Shown here one piece after another: positions 17,398-26,939 of a DNA stretch of 64,000 bases. Both the position numbers and the translations under genes were made by a program. The DNA is from Sterolibacterium denitrificans (GTDB lineage: Bacteria > Pseudomonadota > Gammaproteobacteria > Burkholderiales > Rhodocyclaceae), in contig NZ_LT837803.1 in the NCBI RefSeq assembly GCF_900174485.1, forward strand, positions 930,001 to 994,000, written 5' to 3'. Below the pieces are notes generated by a model. It was not told the DNA's origin, did no database searches, and saw only the letters and a list, made by a program, of their open reading frames with translations. Position 1 is the first letter of the stretch; each line of letters begins with the position of its first letter.

Positions 17398-20300
17398 ATG
17401 AATAATTCCGGCGCATTCGACCTCGGCCCATTGACCTGGGTCAAAGGAGAAATCGATCAAGCACTGAATCGGGCCGGCGCGGCGCTGCAGGGCTATGCCG
17501 CAGCGCAGGCCGCCGATCCCGCGATGGCCGATGCGGCGCCGTTGCAGGCGGCCCGGAATCATGTGCACCAAGCCAACGGCGCCTTGTCCATCGTCGGCCT
17601 GGACGGCGTGACGCAATTCACTGCGGCGATCGAGCAGGTATTGCTGGCGCTGGCGGCGGCGGAACTGCCCTGGTCCGGGCAAGTGGCCGATGTCTGCCAG
17701 CGGGCGCTGGCGATGGTGAGCGGCTATCTGGACGAATTGCTTGCGGGAGCACCGGATCGCGCCTTGCGCTTGCTGCCGCTTTACCGGGAGTTGGCCGCCT
17801 TGCGCGGCGCGACGCCAGCGCCGGCGGATTTGTTTTATCCCGATCTCGCGGTCTGTCCGCCACGGCGGGAAAAGGAACCGGCCGCCCTTGCGCCCGCGGC
17901 ATTGACGGCGCGTCTCAAGGCCGCGCGCTTGGGTTTTCAGCGCGGCATGCTGAAATGGCTGAAAGGCGAGGCGCGCGGCCTGACCGAAATGCGCAATTCG
18001 CTGGCGGTGATCGAACTGACCCAGGCGCCGCCGGCCGCGCGCGCTTTCTGGTGGGTGGCGCTGGCTTTTCTCGATGCGCTGATCGTCGATGGGCTGGCGG
18101 TCGATGCTTCCGTGAAACGGCTTTGCGCGCGGATCGATGCGCAGATTGCCCGTCTGCTCGAAGCCGAGGCAGACCAGGAAGCGCGGCGGGATAAAGGCGA
18201 GGCCGATGCGGCCGGCAAGAAGCTGCTGCGTGAAATGCTGTACTGCGTTGCAATTGCCTCGACTGCCGGCGCGACGACGGATCACATCGCCTGCGTGCGG
18301 GCGGCGTATCGTCTTGCCGAGCTGATTCCCGAGGCCGATACCGAGGCCGATGCCGCAGCGGCGAACCTGGCAAGCGCGGTTTCGCAGCGGGCGTTGCGCG
18401 ACACGCTGGAAACGGCCAAGGAAGAATGGAACCGCTATGCCAGCCAGCATCCCGCTGCCCTGGCGCCATTCCAGGCGGCTGCCAGGCGTCTGGCGGAGCA
18501 GGGGCGCGATCTCGGCCAGGTCGATCTGGCGCGGCTGGTGGCCAGCATCGGCGCCGTGGCCGACATGTTGGCCAGCCGGTCGACGCAGGAAGTCGATGCG
18601 GGTCTGGCGCTGGAAGTGGCCACCGCCTTGCTGCTGGCGGATAGCGCGCTGGAAAACCTCGGCCGGCTGGGCGTCGATTTCGCCCATCAGGTCGATGTGA
18701 TGGCCGGCCGCCTGACGGTCTTGCTGCGCGGCGAAACGCCAGCGGCGTTGCAGGCGCTGGAAGTGCCGCAGCTCGACGAGATTGCTCGCCGGGCACAGGA
18801 GCGTCTGTTGCGCGACCAGGTGGTGCGCGAGATGCTCGGCAATCTTGTCGCGGTCGAACAGAAACTCGATGGCTTCTTCCGCGATCCGGCGGCGCGTGCG
18901 GCGGATCTGCCGGCATTGGCCGGGCCGCTCAAGCAGATTGAAGGCGCGCTGACCATGCTGGGCGAAATGCGCGCCGTGGATGTGCTGCGCGAATGCCGGC
19001 AGAAGGTGGCGGAATTTGCCGAATTTGCTGAATCCGCCGAATCCACTGAATCCGGGCAACCGGGCCGGCAATTTGCGCAGGCGGATTTCGAGGACGTGGC
19101 CAGCAAGCTTTCGGCGCTGGGCTTTTTCGTCGAGAAACTGCGCCATGGCCCGGCGGACCTCGATGCCATATTGCAGCCGCAGTCGCAGCCTCCATCCCGC
19201 CCGGCATCCGCTCAGCCCGAGCCGGCGCAGGCTGGGGCTGGGATTGAGGCGGCAACCATATCGGCTACGGCTGATCAGGCCGGGCCTGCAGTGCCTGAAG
19301 CCTCTGAAGCGCCGGGGGAAGACCGGCTGCTCATGCCGGTGCTGGAACATCTGCCGGATGCGGATGCCGAGGTGCCGACGCTGATGGCCGAGCAGATTGA
19401 ACAGCTCGAACAGCTCGAACACCTCGAACACCTCGAACAGCCCGCTGCCGATCTGCCCTCGTTGATTCCGCCAGTGGCAGCGCCTTCTGCCGAGGCGATG
19501 CGTCTGGCGGACGCCAGCAGCGAGACGATCGATGCCGAGTTGCTGGGCATCTTTCTCGAAGAAGCGCGCGAGGTGCTGGATACCATCGCCACGCAACTGC
19601 CGCAGCTGGCCGCGCAGCCGCATGATCTGGAGACGCTGGCAGTCATGCGCCGGGCTTTTCACACCCTCAAGGGCAGCGGCCGCATGGTCGGGCTGACGGA
19701 TCTGGGCGAGGCTGCCTGGTCGGTCGAACAGGTGTTGAACCAGTGGCTCAAGCTGGAGCAGGGGGCCAGTCCGGGCCTGCAGGGCATGCTCGAAGCGGCC
19801 CATGCGTCGTTCCGCGACTGGACGGCCTGTCTGGAAGCCGGCGCACCGACGCCAACAGCCGAATCGCCGGCGGTCGTCGAGCTGCATGCCGCTTGCCGGC
19901 AACTGATGGCGGGAGATGAGCTTGCCAGGGTGGATGAGGACGCCGATACCGGGATGGCGGCAGCGCCTGAACCCGTGCCTGAGCCGGTGTCCGAGGCGGC
20001 TGCCGTTCCCGCACCGCAGCCAGCCCATGCCGAGGATCTGGTCGTCATCGGCGAACTGAGCCTCTCCCCGGCGGTGTATGAAATCTATCTGGCGGAAGCG
20101 CGCAGCCATCTGGCCGTGCTCATTGCCGAACAAGCGAGCCTGGCGCAGGCGCCGCCGACGCGCGAAATTTTGCGCGCCAGCCATACCCTGGGGGGCGTTT
20201 CCGGCACGGTCGGCGTGCGTGCCGTGAATCGCCTCGGCAAGGCGCTGGAATACGCCTTGGAGCGCTTTGCCGATGCGGCCGCGGTGCCGGATGCGCAGCA

Positions 20301-22890
20301 ACAGGCGCTGCTGTCACGTTGCATCGCATCCTTGCAGGACATGGTGGATGATCTCGCCAGCCGTCGTCTGCCCGAGGATGCCGCAGCCTTGCTGGCCGAG
20401 CTGGAGGAACTGAAGCCTGAGTCGCAGCCGCTGGCAGAGCCGAGAATGCCAACCGCGCTGGTCGACCAGTCGGAGATGCTCCCGCAGGCGGAGGATGTGG
20501 ACGTTGTGGGCGATGTGGAGGTGGACGCGGATGCGGATACGGATTCGCCCTTCGTCGATCAGCGCCGCAAGCTGCGCATCCATGATGATCTCGATCCGCA
20601 GTTGTTGCCGATCTTCATTGAAGAAGGGAATGACTTGCTGCGCGAGATCGGTGGCGAACTGCGCGTCTGGCGGACAACCCCGGATGATCCGGCCATCGGC
20701 CCGCATCTGCAGCGCCTGCTGCACACGCTGAAAGGCAGCGCGCGCATGGCCGGGGCAATGCGCATGGGTGAGCTGGTGCATGGCATCGAGACTCGCTTGA
20801 TCCAGGCGACGCGCCACGGTACACCGCCGGTTCCGGCTTTCCTTGACGATCTGGAAACCTGTTTCGATCGCGCGCTGGGCATGTTCGATGGGTTGATCCG
20901 CATCGAGCGCGGTGATGCCGCTGCAGGAGAAGGCGCGGCCGGAGAAACGCCGGCGACGGCGGCAGAAACGCCAGCGCCCGCTGCCGTGGCAGACGGTGCC
21001 GAGGCCATGGCGGAAGTGGCCGAAACGACCAGCCAGCGTACCCAGTTGCGCGTGCGTGCCGAACTGGTCGATGAATTCATCAACGCAGCGGGTGAGATGG
21101 CAATTGCGCGTGGGCGCATCGAAGGCGAGATGCGCTCCTTGAAGGGCTCGCTGCTCGAATTGACCGAGAACGTGATTCGTCTGCGCCAGCAACTGCGCGA
21201 AATCGAAATCCAGGCCGAGAGCCGGATGCAATCGCAATTGAATCTGCAACAGGAGTCGCAGCAGGCGTTCGATCCGCTGGAAATGGATCGTTTCACGCGC
21301 TTCCAGGAACTGACGCGGATGATGGCGGAGAGCGTCAATGACGTCACCACCGTGCAGCACAACCTGCTGCGCAACGTCGATAACGCCAGTGCCGCCATCA
21401 CCGCCCAGGCACGTCTGAATCGCGATCTGTCGCAGGCATTGATGGGCGTGCGCATGCTGCCGTTCAATGCCATCGTCGACCGGTTGTACCGCGTCGTGCG
21501 CCAGGTGGCCAAGGAACTCGGGCGGCGCGTCAATCTCGACATCCGTGGCGGGCAGATCGAGCTGGATCGTTCGGTGCTGGAAAAAATGCAGGGACCGATC
21601 GAGCATCTGCTGCGCAACGCCGTCGTCCATGGCATCGAAGACCGCCAGACGCGCCGGGCCGCCGGCAAGCCGGAGATCGGCGAGATCGTCATGACGCTGG
21701 CCCAGCAAGGCAACGAAATCGTCATCGAACTGGCGGATGACGGCGCCGGTCTGGATTACGCACGGATCCGCAGCAAGGCGCTCGAACTGGGCATGCTCGG
21801 CGCCGATGAGCCGGTTGATGAGCAGCGGTTGGCGCAATTCATTTTTTCTGCGGGCTTCAGTACGGCGCAGCAAGTCAGCGAGGTGGCCGGGCGCGGCGTC
21901 GGCATGGACGTGGTGCGCACCGAGGCCATGGCGCTCGGCGGCCGCATCGAAGTGCATTCGGCCAGCGGGCAGGGCACGCGTTTTCGCATCTACCTGCCGC
22001 TGACGCTGGCGGTGAGCCAGGCGCTGCTGGTGCGCTCGGGCAATCGCAGCTATGCCCTGCCATCGACCATGGTCGAGCAGGTGATGGAGCTGCGTCCGGA
22101 GGCGGCCATGGAAATTCGCGCAGCCGGCGGCACGGATTGGCTGGATACGCATTACCCCTGGTATTCATTGGCGCAGCTCCTGGGCGAGGAGGGCGCAAAA
22201 GGAGAAACCGCAGCGCCGCGGCGTCACTGGATTCTCCTGTTGAAAGGGGCCGATCGGCACATCGCGCTCGAGGTCGATGGCGTGGGCGGCAACCAGGAAA
22301 TCGTCGTCAAGAACATCGGCCCGCAGTTGGCGCGGGTGCCCGGCATTGCCGGGGCGACCGTGCTGAATGATGGCGAAATTGCGCTGATTCTCAATCCGCT
22401 GGTGCTTGCCGGCCGCGAGCGCGTACCGGCGGCGGAGGCGGATGCAACAGGGTTGGCAGTCGCCTCTGCCAACCTTGTTGCCGCGCCACCGGCCAGCGTG
22501 GCGCCGACCATCATGGTGGTCGATGATTCGCTGACGGTGCGCAAGATCGTCGGCCGCCTGCTGGCGCGCGAAGGCTACCAGGTAGTGACCGCCAAGGACG
22601 GCGTCGATGCGCTCGAACAACTGGCCGATTTCGTGCCGACGGCCATGTTGGTGGATATTGAAATGCCGCGCATGGATGGCTTCGAGCTGACGCGCCACGT
22701 GCGTGCCGATGCGCGGCTGCGGGCGGTGCCGATCGTCATGATCACTTCGCGGATCGCCGACAAGCATCGCGAGCATGCGCTGGCACTGGGCGTCAACGCC
22801 TATCTGGGCAAACCCTACGACGACGAGGCGCTGCTGGGCCTGCTGCGCGACTATGCGGCGCAGCAACAGGTCGCTGCTACGGCGACTTGA
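17398..22890 (+). CDS. chpA: ChpA, hybrid chemotaxis-type histidine kinase for twitching motility
   Basis: Very large CheA-like kinase of 1830 residues that phosphorylates PilG and PilH. In order: an N-terminal HPt-like region (RNHVHQANGALSIVG, about 53-67), a long helical FimL-like region, HPt with His755 (AFHTLKGSGRMVG), HPt with His929 (ASHTLGGVSGTVG), HPt with His1109 (LHTLKGSARMAG), the dimerisation helix (LVDEFINAAGEMAIARGRIE), an ATPase with N-box EHLLRNAVVHGIED and G-boxes ADDGAGLDYARI and GRGVGMDVV, a CheW-like domain, and a C-terminal receiver with Asp1753 (LVDIEMPRMDGFE). Low-complexity Ala/Pro/Glu linkers separate the HPt domains. It starts 74 bases after pilJ. Confidence 0.95.
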   Translation: MNNSGAFDLGPLTWVKGEIDQALNRAGAALQGYAAAQAADPAMADAAPLQAARNHVHQANGALSIVGLDGVTQFTAAIEQVLLALAAAELPWSGQVADVCQRALAMVSGYLDELLAGAPDRALRLLPLYRELAALRGATPAPADLFYPDLAVCPPRREKEPAALAPAALTARLKAARLGFQRGMLKWLKGEARGLTEMRNSLAVIELTQAPPAARAFWWVALAFLDALIVDGLAVDASVKRLCARIDAQIARLLEAEADQEARRDKGEADAAGKKLLREMLYCVAIASTAGATTDHIACVRAAYRLAELIPEADTEADAAAANLASAVSQRALRDTLETAKEEWNRYASQHPAALAPFQAAARRLAEQGRDLGQVDLARLVASIGAVADMLASRSTQEVDAGLALEVATALLLADSALENLGRLGVDFAHQVDVMAGRLTVLLRGETPAALQALEVPQLDEIARRAQERLLRDQVVREMLGNLVAVEQKLDGFFRDPAARAADLPALAGPLKQIEGALTMLGEMRAVDVLRECRQKVAEFAEFAESAESTESGQPGRQFAQADFEDVASKLSALGFFVEKLRHGPADLDAILQPQSQPPSRPASAQPEPAQAGAGIEAATISATADQAGPAVPEASEAPGEDRLLMPVLEHLPDADAEVPTLMAEQIEQLEQLEHLEHLEQPAADLPSLIPPVAAPSAEAMRLADASSETIDAELLGIFLEEAREVLDTIATQLPQLAAQPHDLETLAVMRRAFHTLKGSGRMVGLTDLGEAAWSVEQVLNQWLKLEQGASPGLQGMLEAAHASFRDWTACLEAGAPTPTAESPAVVELHAACRQLMAGDELARVDEDADTGMAAAPEPVPEPVSEAAAVPAPQPAHAEDLVVIGELSLSPAVYEIYLAEARSHLAVLIAEQASLAQAPPTREILRASHTLGGVSGTVGVRAVNRLGKALEYALERFADAAAVPDAQQQALLSRCIASLQDMVDDLASRRLPEDAAALLAELEELKPESQPLAEPRMPTALVDQSEMLPQAEDVDVVGDVEVDADADTDSPFVDQRRKLRIHDDLDPQLLPIFIEEGNDLLREIGGELRVWRTTPDDPAIGPHLQRLLHTLKGSARMAGAMRMGELVHGIETRLIQATRHGTPPVPAFLDDLETCFDRALGMFDGLIRIERGDAAAGEGAAGETPATAAETPAPAAVADGAEAMAEVAETTSQRTQLRVRAELVDEFINAAGEMAIARGRIEGEMRSLKGSLLELTENVIRLRQQLREIEIQAESRMQSQLNLQQESQQAFDPLEMDRFTRFQELTRMMAESVNDVTTVQHNLLRNVDNASAAITAQARLNRDLSQALMGVRMLPFNAIVDRLYRVVRQVAKELGRRVNLDIRGGQIELDRSVLEKMQGPIEHLLRNAVVHGIEDRQTRRAAGKPEIGEIVMTLAQQGNEIVIELADDGAGLDYARIRSKALELGMLGADEPVDEQRLAQFIFSAGFSTAQQVSEVAGRGVGMDVVRTEAMALGGRIEVHSASGQGTRFRIYLPLTLAVSQALLVRSGNRSYALPSTMVEQVMELRPEAAMEIRAAGGTDWLDTHYPWYSLAQLLGEEGAKGETAAPRRHWILLLKGADRHIALEVDGVGGNQEIVVKNIGPQLARVPGIAGATVLNDGEIALILNPLVLAGRERVPAAEADATGLAVASANLVAAPPASVAPTIMVVDDSLTVRKIVGRLLAREGYQVVTAKDGVDALEQLADFVPTAMLVDIEMPRMDGFELTRHVRADARLRAVPIVMITSRIADKHREHALALGVNAYLGKPYDDEALLGLLRDYAAQQQVAATAT
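19012..19056 (+). repeat. 9-bp tandem repeat in chpA (GAATTTGCC-like, 5 units)
   Basis: Five imperfect 9-base units beginning GAATTTGCC or GAATCC encode EFA EFA ESA EST ESG in a linker. The period is a multiple of three, so gain or loss of units keeps the frame. Confidence 0.8.
19390..19443 (+). repeat. 9-bp tandem repeat in chpA (GAACAGCTC-like, 6 units)
   Basis: Six 9-base units encode EQI EQL EQL EHL EHL EQP just before the His755 HPt domain. GAACAGCTC and GAACACCTC each occur as perfect adjacent pairs. This suggests recent slippage or duplication in a linker. Confidence 0.85.
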
Positions 22891-22900
22891 GCGGAATCAA
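22887..22900 (+). promoter_or_regulatory. Predicted FNR/ANR-type binding site upstream of ubiUVT
   Basis: TTGAG-CGGA-ATCAA matches the FNR consensus TTGAT-N4-ATCAA at nine of ten positions. Its centre is about 42 bases before the start point predicted from TATACT at 22924-22929, the usual class II activator position. No good -35 hexamer is present, as expected for an activator-dependent promoter. The site overlaps the chpA stop codon. Confidence 0.65.
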
Positions 22901-22923
22901 TCGCATATCCCGGCAGAGGCGCG

Positions 22924-22929
22924 TATACT
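22924..22929 (+). promoter_or_regulatory. Predicted -10 element of the ubiU promoter
   Basis: TATACT lies 24 bases before the ubiU start codon. It is paired with the FNR-like site rather than with a recognisable -35 hexamer. Confidence 0.55.
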
Positions 22930-22953
22930 GTCGGCTCTTTTTCGGGAGCGTGC

Positions 22954-23967
22954 ATGTCTGCTCAAGCCTCTATGGAGCTCGTCTGTCCGGCGGGCAGTCT
23001 GCCGGCGCTGAAGGCGGCCATCGATCATGGCGCCGATTGCGTGTATCTGGGTTTTCGCGACGATACCAATGCGCGCAACTTCAACGGCCTCAATTTTGAC
23101 GACAAGGCGCTGACCGAGGGTCTGCGCTACGCGCATGCGCGCGGGCGCAAGGTGCTGCTGGCGCTGAACACCTATCCGCAGGCCGGCAACTGGGCGCGCT
23201 GGACCGGCGCCATCGATCGCGCCGCGCAGGCCGGCATCGATGCCATCATCCTCGCCGATCCCGGCCTGATGGCTTATGCGCAGCGCACCTGGCCCGATCT
23301 GCGCCTGCATCTGTCGGTGCAGGGCTCGGCGACCAGCTACGAGGCCATCAACTTCTATCGCGAGCGTTTCGGCATTCAGCGCGCGGTATTGCCGCGCGTG
23401 CTTTCCATGGCCCAGGTGGCTCACGTCGTCGCCAACACCGAGGTCGAGATCGAAGTCTTCGGCTTTGGCGGCCTGTGCGTGATGGTCGAAGGGCGCTGCG
23501 CGCTGTCGGCCTATGCCACCGGCACTTCGCCGAACTGCCAGGGCGCCTGTTCGCCGGCCAAGAGCGTGCGCTGGGAACAAACCGATGCCGGCATGGAAAC
23601 GCGCCTGAACGGCATCCTCATCGACCGCTACGACGAAGGCGAGCGGGCCGGTTATCCGACCTTGTGCAAGGGGCGCTTCGCCGTCGAGGAAGAAACCTAT
23701 TACGCCATCGAGGAGCCGACCAGCCTGAATACGCTGGAACTGTTGCCGCAGCTCATGGAGATCGGCGTGCGCGCCATGAAGATCGAAGGACGCCAGCGCA
23801 GCCCGGCGTATGTCGCGCAGGTGACGCAGGTCTGGCGCGAGGCGATCGACAGTTGCCGCAGCAATCCGGCCGGCTTCGTCGTCAGACCGGCCTGGCTGGC
23901 CGAGCTGGGCAAGGTTTCCGAGGGGCAGTCGAATACCCTCGGCGCCTACAATCGTCCGTGGAAGTGA
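22954..23967 (+). CDS. ubiU: UbiU, O2-independent ubiquinone hydroxylation protein (U32 family)
   Basis: A 337-residue U32-peptidase-family protein. With UbiV it forms the iron-sulfur complex that carries out anaerobic hydroxylations in ubiquinone synthesis. Cysteines 175, 182, 199 and 238 have the same spacing (7, 17, 39) as the four [4Fe-4S] ligands of E. coli UbiU. Other hallmarks are [26 protein letters not shown] split over residues 8-33, [18 protein letters not shown] and [18 protein letters not shown] lies a few bases before ATG 22954. ubiV follows after four bases. Confidence 0.95.
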   Translation: MSAQASMELVCPAGSLPALKAAIDHGADCVYLGFRDDTNARNFNGLNFDDKALTEGLRYAHARGRKVLLALNTYPQAGNWARWTGAIDRAAQAGIDAIILADPGLMAYAQRTWPDLRLHLSVQGSATSYEAINFYRERFGIQRAVLPRVLSMAQVAHVVANTEVEIEVFGFGGLCVMVEGRCALSAYATGTSPNCQGACSPAKSVRWEQTDAGMETRLNGILIDRYDEGERAGYPTLCKGRFAVEEETYYAIEEPTSLNTLELLPQLMEIGVRAMKIEGRQRSPAYVAQVTQVWREAIDSCRSNPAGFVVRPAWLAELGKVSEGQSNTLGAYNRPWK

Positions 23968-23971
23968 AGTC

Positions 23972-24874
23972 ATGAAATTGTCCCTGGGTCCGATCCTCAC
24001 CTACTGGCCGCGCGAGCGGGTGTTCGAGTTCTACGAGGAAATGGCCGAGCAGCCGGTCGATATCGTCTATCTCGGCGAGACCGTCTGTTCGCGCCGCCAT
24101 GAGCTGCGCGTCGACGACTGGATCGCCGTGGCCGGCAAGCTCGCCAATGCCGGCAAGCAGGTGGTGCTGTCCTCGCAGACGCTGATCGAGTCGGAATCCG
24201 ATCTGAAGATGCTGCGCAAGATCGTCGGCAACGGCAGCTTCACCGTCGAGGCCAATGACATGGGGGCGGTGCACCTGCTCAGTGAACGCAAGCTGCCCTT
24301 TGTCGCCGGGCCGACGCTGAATGTCTTCAATGCAGAAACGCTGGGCATCCTGCGTGAGACAGGCGCCCTGCGCTGGGTGATGCCGCCGGAATCCGGCGCT
24401 GAAATGTTGACGGCCTTGCTGACGCAAGTCTCGCCCACAGCCGGCATCGAGACCGAAGTGTTCGCCCACGGTCGTCTGCCGCTGGCCTTTTCGGCGCGCT
24501 GCTTCACGGCGCGCCGCTTCAATCTGCAGAAGGATAGCTGCGAATTCCGCTGCATCGAGTTTCCCGACGGCATGGCGCTGAAGACGCGCGAGGGCGAAGC
24601 CTTTCTGACGCTCAACGGCACCCAGACGCAGTCGGCGAAAATCTATAATCTGCTGCTGGAAATGCCGAGCCTGCAGAAGCTGAACGTTGCCGTCGCGCGC
24701 ATCAGCCCGCAGTCGCAGCAGACCGCTGCCGTCATCGCGCTGTTCCGTCGCTGCATCGATGGCGCGCTGACGCCGGCGGCGGCCTGGGAGGCGGTGCATG
24801 AACTGCTGGATGGTGAGACCTGCAACGGCTTCTGGCATGGCCGTCCGGGCCTGGAACAGATCATGGCCGCCTGA
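23972..24874 (+). CDS. ubiV: UbiV, O2-independent ubiquinone hydroxylation protein (U32 family)
   Basis: Partner of UbiU, 300 residues. Cys39, Cys177, Cys190 and Cys194 reproduce the ligand spacing of the [4Fe-4S] cluster in E. coli UbiV (39, 180, 193, 197). Further signatures are [38 protein letters not shown] and [20 protein letters not shown]. It starts four bases after the ubiU stop, so the two are almost certainly co-translated. Presence implies ubiquinone is made and used without oxygen. Confidence 0.95.
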   Translation: MKLSLGPILTYWPRERVFEFYEEMAEQPVDIVYLGETVCSRRHELRVDDWIAVAGKLANAGKQVVLSSQTLIESESDLKMLRKIVGNGSFTVEANDMGAVHLLSERKLPFVAGPTLNVFNAETLGILRETGALRWVMPPESGAEMLTALLTQVSPTAGIETEVFAHGRLPLAFSARCFTARRFNLQKDSCEFRCIEFPDGMALKTREGEAFLTLNGTQTQSAKIYNLLLEMPSLQKLNVAVARISPQSQQTAAVIALFRRCIDGALTPAAAWEAVHELLDGETCNGFWHGRPGLEQIMAA

Positions 24875-24914
24875 ATGCCGGGAATGCCTGGATGCCGAGA
24901 ACGGAGGAGTGCCG

Positions 24915-25433
24915 ATGAATCTGCCCGATTTCACCCTGCCCGAGCGCGTTGCGCGTCTGGGCGCGCGTCTGCCGCAACTGCCGCCGACATTGTTGCTGAC
25001 GACCAGCCTGAATCTGGCGCTGGATCGCCTGTTGCCGCGTGAACCACTGGAGCCGCTGATCGGCAAGCGCCTGATGATCCGGGTACGCGATGCCGGATTG
25101 TCGCTGCGCTTCACCATGGGACGGCGCAATTTCCATCCCAGCTTCGATCCGCGCACGCCGGATCTTTGCATTACCGCGCGAGCACGCGATTTTCTCGCCC
25201 TGATGGCGCGCGAGGAGGATGCGGATACGCTGTTTTTCAGTCGCCGTCTGATCATGGAAGGCGAGACCGAACTGGGTTTGCTGGTAAAGAACACCCTCGA
25301 TACGGTCGAGTTGCCGCAATTCGATCTGGGCAAGCTGGCACCCGCCCAGGCATTTCAGCAATTGCGCCAGACCTTGCTGAAGCGGAGCACAGGCAGCGCC
25401 GATGCCGGCATCAGCGCGTCGAACCCGGGTTGA
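24915..25433 (+). CDS. ubiT: UbiT, SCP2-domain accessory protein of anaerobic ubiquinone synthesis
   Basis: A 172-residue protein with a sterol-carrier-protein 2 domain. UbiT (YhbT) binds prenylated ubiquinone intermediates and is required for the O2-independent pathway. Seen: TSLNLALDRLLPREPLEPLIGKRL split across residues 29-52, DLCITARARDFLALMAREEDAD, LFFSRRLIMEGETELGLLVKNTLD, all typical. GGAGGAG before ATG 24915 is a strong ribosome-binding site. It lies 40 bases after ubiV. The gene after it starts within its stop codon. Confidence 0.92.
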   Translation: MNLPDFTLPERVARLGARLPQLPPTLLLTTSLNLALDRLLPREPLEPLIGKRLMIRVRDAGLSLRFTMGRRNFHPSFDPRTPDLCITARARDFLALMAREEDADTLFFSRRLIMEGETELGLLVKNTLDTVELPQFDLGKLAPAQAFQQLRQTLLKRSTGSADAGISASNPG

Positions 25434-26524
25434 CTTTGACTCGCTTGCAGCAGGGCAGCTCGCTCGCGCATCTGCCGCGTTACCTTGCCGGGGCATATAC
25501 GCTGTTGGTGGTGTATGCCAGCCTGCATCCGTTTTCGGGCTGGCACGATAACGGCACCCCCTTGTTTGCCTATCTGACGGCGGCATGGCCGCGCTACTGG
25601 ACGGGCTTCGATATCGCGGCGAATATGCTGGCCTACCTGCCGCTGGGTTTTCTGTGGACGGCGGCGCTCCACCCCCGGCGCGGCAATTTTGTGTCCGTCG
25701 TGCTGGCGCTGCTGCTGGGGAGCGCCCTGAGCCTGTCTTTGGAGACAGTCCAGAACTTCCTGCCCAGCCGGGTTGCCTCGAATGTGGATCTGGCAACCAA
25801 TATTTGCGGCGTCCTGCTCGGCGCGCTGGCCGGATGGCGCTGGGGTGCCGTATTGCTCGATGGCGGGCGTCTGCATGCCTTGGCGCATCGTTTGGTCGGT
25901 GACGGCTCACTGGGGCACAGCGGCTTGATACTGCTGGCGATCTGGTTGCTGACGCAGCTGAATCCGGAAATCCTGCTGTTCGGCAATGGCGATTTGCGCA
26001 GTTTCCTGGGAGGCCGGGAACCCGCGCTGGCGACCTCCTATACCGTCGAGTATTTCCCCTGGATCGAGGCCGGCGTCACTGCGGGCAATACGCTGGCAGC
26101 CGGACTGATCTGCAGTTGTCTGCTGCGCATAGGGCAGCGCGCGTTGACGCTGGCGGTCATCGTTCTGGCGCTGTTGATGAAAAGTCTCTCCCTGACCGTC
26201 CTGGCCTCCACGGCAAGCATCGCCTGGGCGACCGCAGGCAGTCTGGCGGGACTGGCTACGGGCTTGCTGCTGTGGCTGCCGGCGAGCTATCTGCCCTATG
26301 CCTGGCGCCGGGTACTTGCCGCCCTGGCGCTGATGCTGACGACCATTTTCGTCAATCTGGCGCCTGAAAATCCCTATCTTGCCGCTACGCTGCAGGTCTG
26401 GCGGCAGGGACATTTCCTCAATTTCAATGGCCTGACCCGGCTGGCTTCATCGCTCTGGCCGTTTCTTGCCCTGCCGTGGCTGATGCTGTTGCGGCAGGAT
26501 GCCTCTGGAGGTCGTCGTCGATGA
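25430..26524 (+). CDS. VanZ-like integral membrane protein
   Basis: A 364-residue membrane protein with about eight to ten hydrophobic segments. The N-terminal half carries the VanZ-like signature: YASLHPFSGW, FDIAANMLAYLPLGFLW, LSLETVQNFLPSRVASNVDLATN and GALAG. The role of these proteins is unclear; VanZ itself gives low-level teicoplanin resistance. The start is uncertain: TTG at 25430 (overlapping the ubiT stop as TTGA) or TTG at 25436. The next gene overlaps its stop by four bases (ATGA). Confidence 0.8.
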   Translation: MTLTRLQQGSSLAHLPRYLAGAYTLLVVYASLHPFSGWHDNGTPLFAYLTAAWPRYWTGFDIAANMLAYLPLGFLWTAALHPRRGNFVSVVLALLLGSALSLSLETVQNFLPSRVASNVDLATNICGVLLGALAGWRWGAVLLDGGRLHALAHRLVGDGSLGHSGLILLAIWLLTQLNPEILLFGNGDLRSFLGGREPALATSYTVEYFPWIEAGVTAGNTLAAGLICSCLLRIGQRALTLAVIVLALLMKSLSLTVLASTASIAWATAGSLAGLATGLLLWLPASYLPYAWRRVLAALALMLTTIFVNLAPENPYLAATLQVWRQGHFLNFNGLTRLASSLWPFLALPWLMLLRQDASGGRRR

Positions 26525-26856
26525 GCCTGGACAACGTAAACCACGGAGAACTGCTGGCCCTGCGCGATACGTTGCGAAGTTTTGCGGCCGCGCGCGGCTG
26601 GCAGGCCTATCACACACCAAAAAACCTGGTGATGGCCTTGATTGTCGAGGCGGCCGAGCTGGTCGAGCATTTCCAGTGGCTGAGCGGCGAGGAGAGCCTG
26701 ACCCTGCCAGCGGAAAAACTGACAGCGGTACGCGAGGAAGTCGCCGACGTATTGATCTACCTGATCGAACTGGCGGATGTGTTGCAGATCGACCTGCATG
26801 CCGCTGCGCGCGACAAGATTGCCAGGAATGCACTCAAATACCCGGCGCCCGATTGA
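26521..26856 (+). CDS. MazG-like nucleotide pyrophosphohydrolase
   Basis: A 111-residue all-alpha NTP pyrophosphatase of the MazG/RS21-C6 (dCTPase-like) type. The metal-binding ExxE motif is in IVEAAELVEHFQWL and the second acidic motif in REEVADVLIYLIELAD. W at residue 27 and HTPKNLVMAL are also typical. It probably hydrolyses non-canonical or excess dNTPs; the substrate cannot be read from the sequence. The start overlaps the VanZ-like gene by four bases. Confidence 0.88.
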   Translation: MSLDNVNHGELLALRDTLRSFAAARGWQAYHTPKNLVMALIVEAAELVEHFQWLSGEESLTLPAEKLTAVREEVADVLIYLIELADVLQIDLHAAARDKIARNALKYPAPD

Positions 26857-26939
26857 AGAACCTGCGCCGCGGCCGGTGTTTCAGACGCGCCGGCAGAAGC
26901 CCGCGGATATCGGGAGATGAAATTTAACGGCAGATCATG

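Noticed and set aside
19012-19443. CRISPR-like repeats
   Set aside because: Nine-base in-frame coding repeats without unique spacers; they encode a protein linker.
17392-20301. 969-residue open frame antisense to chpA
   Set aside because: Composition is Arg/His/Gln-rich and motif-free; ChpA domains are clear on the plus strand.
23500-23900. Peptidase U32 collagenase function for the ubiU product
   Set aside because: The four cysteine ligand spacings match UbiU exactly and ubiV and ubiT follow, so the quinone role is far better supported.
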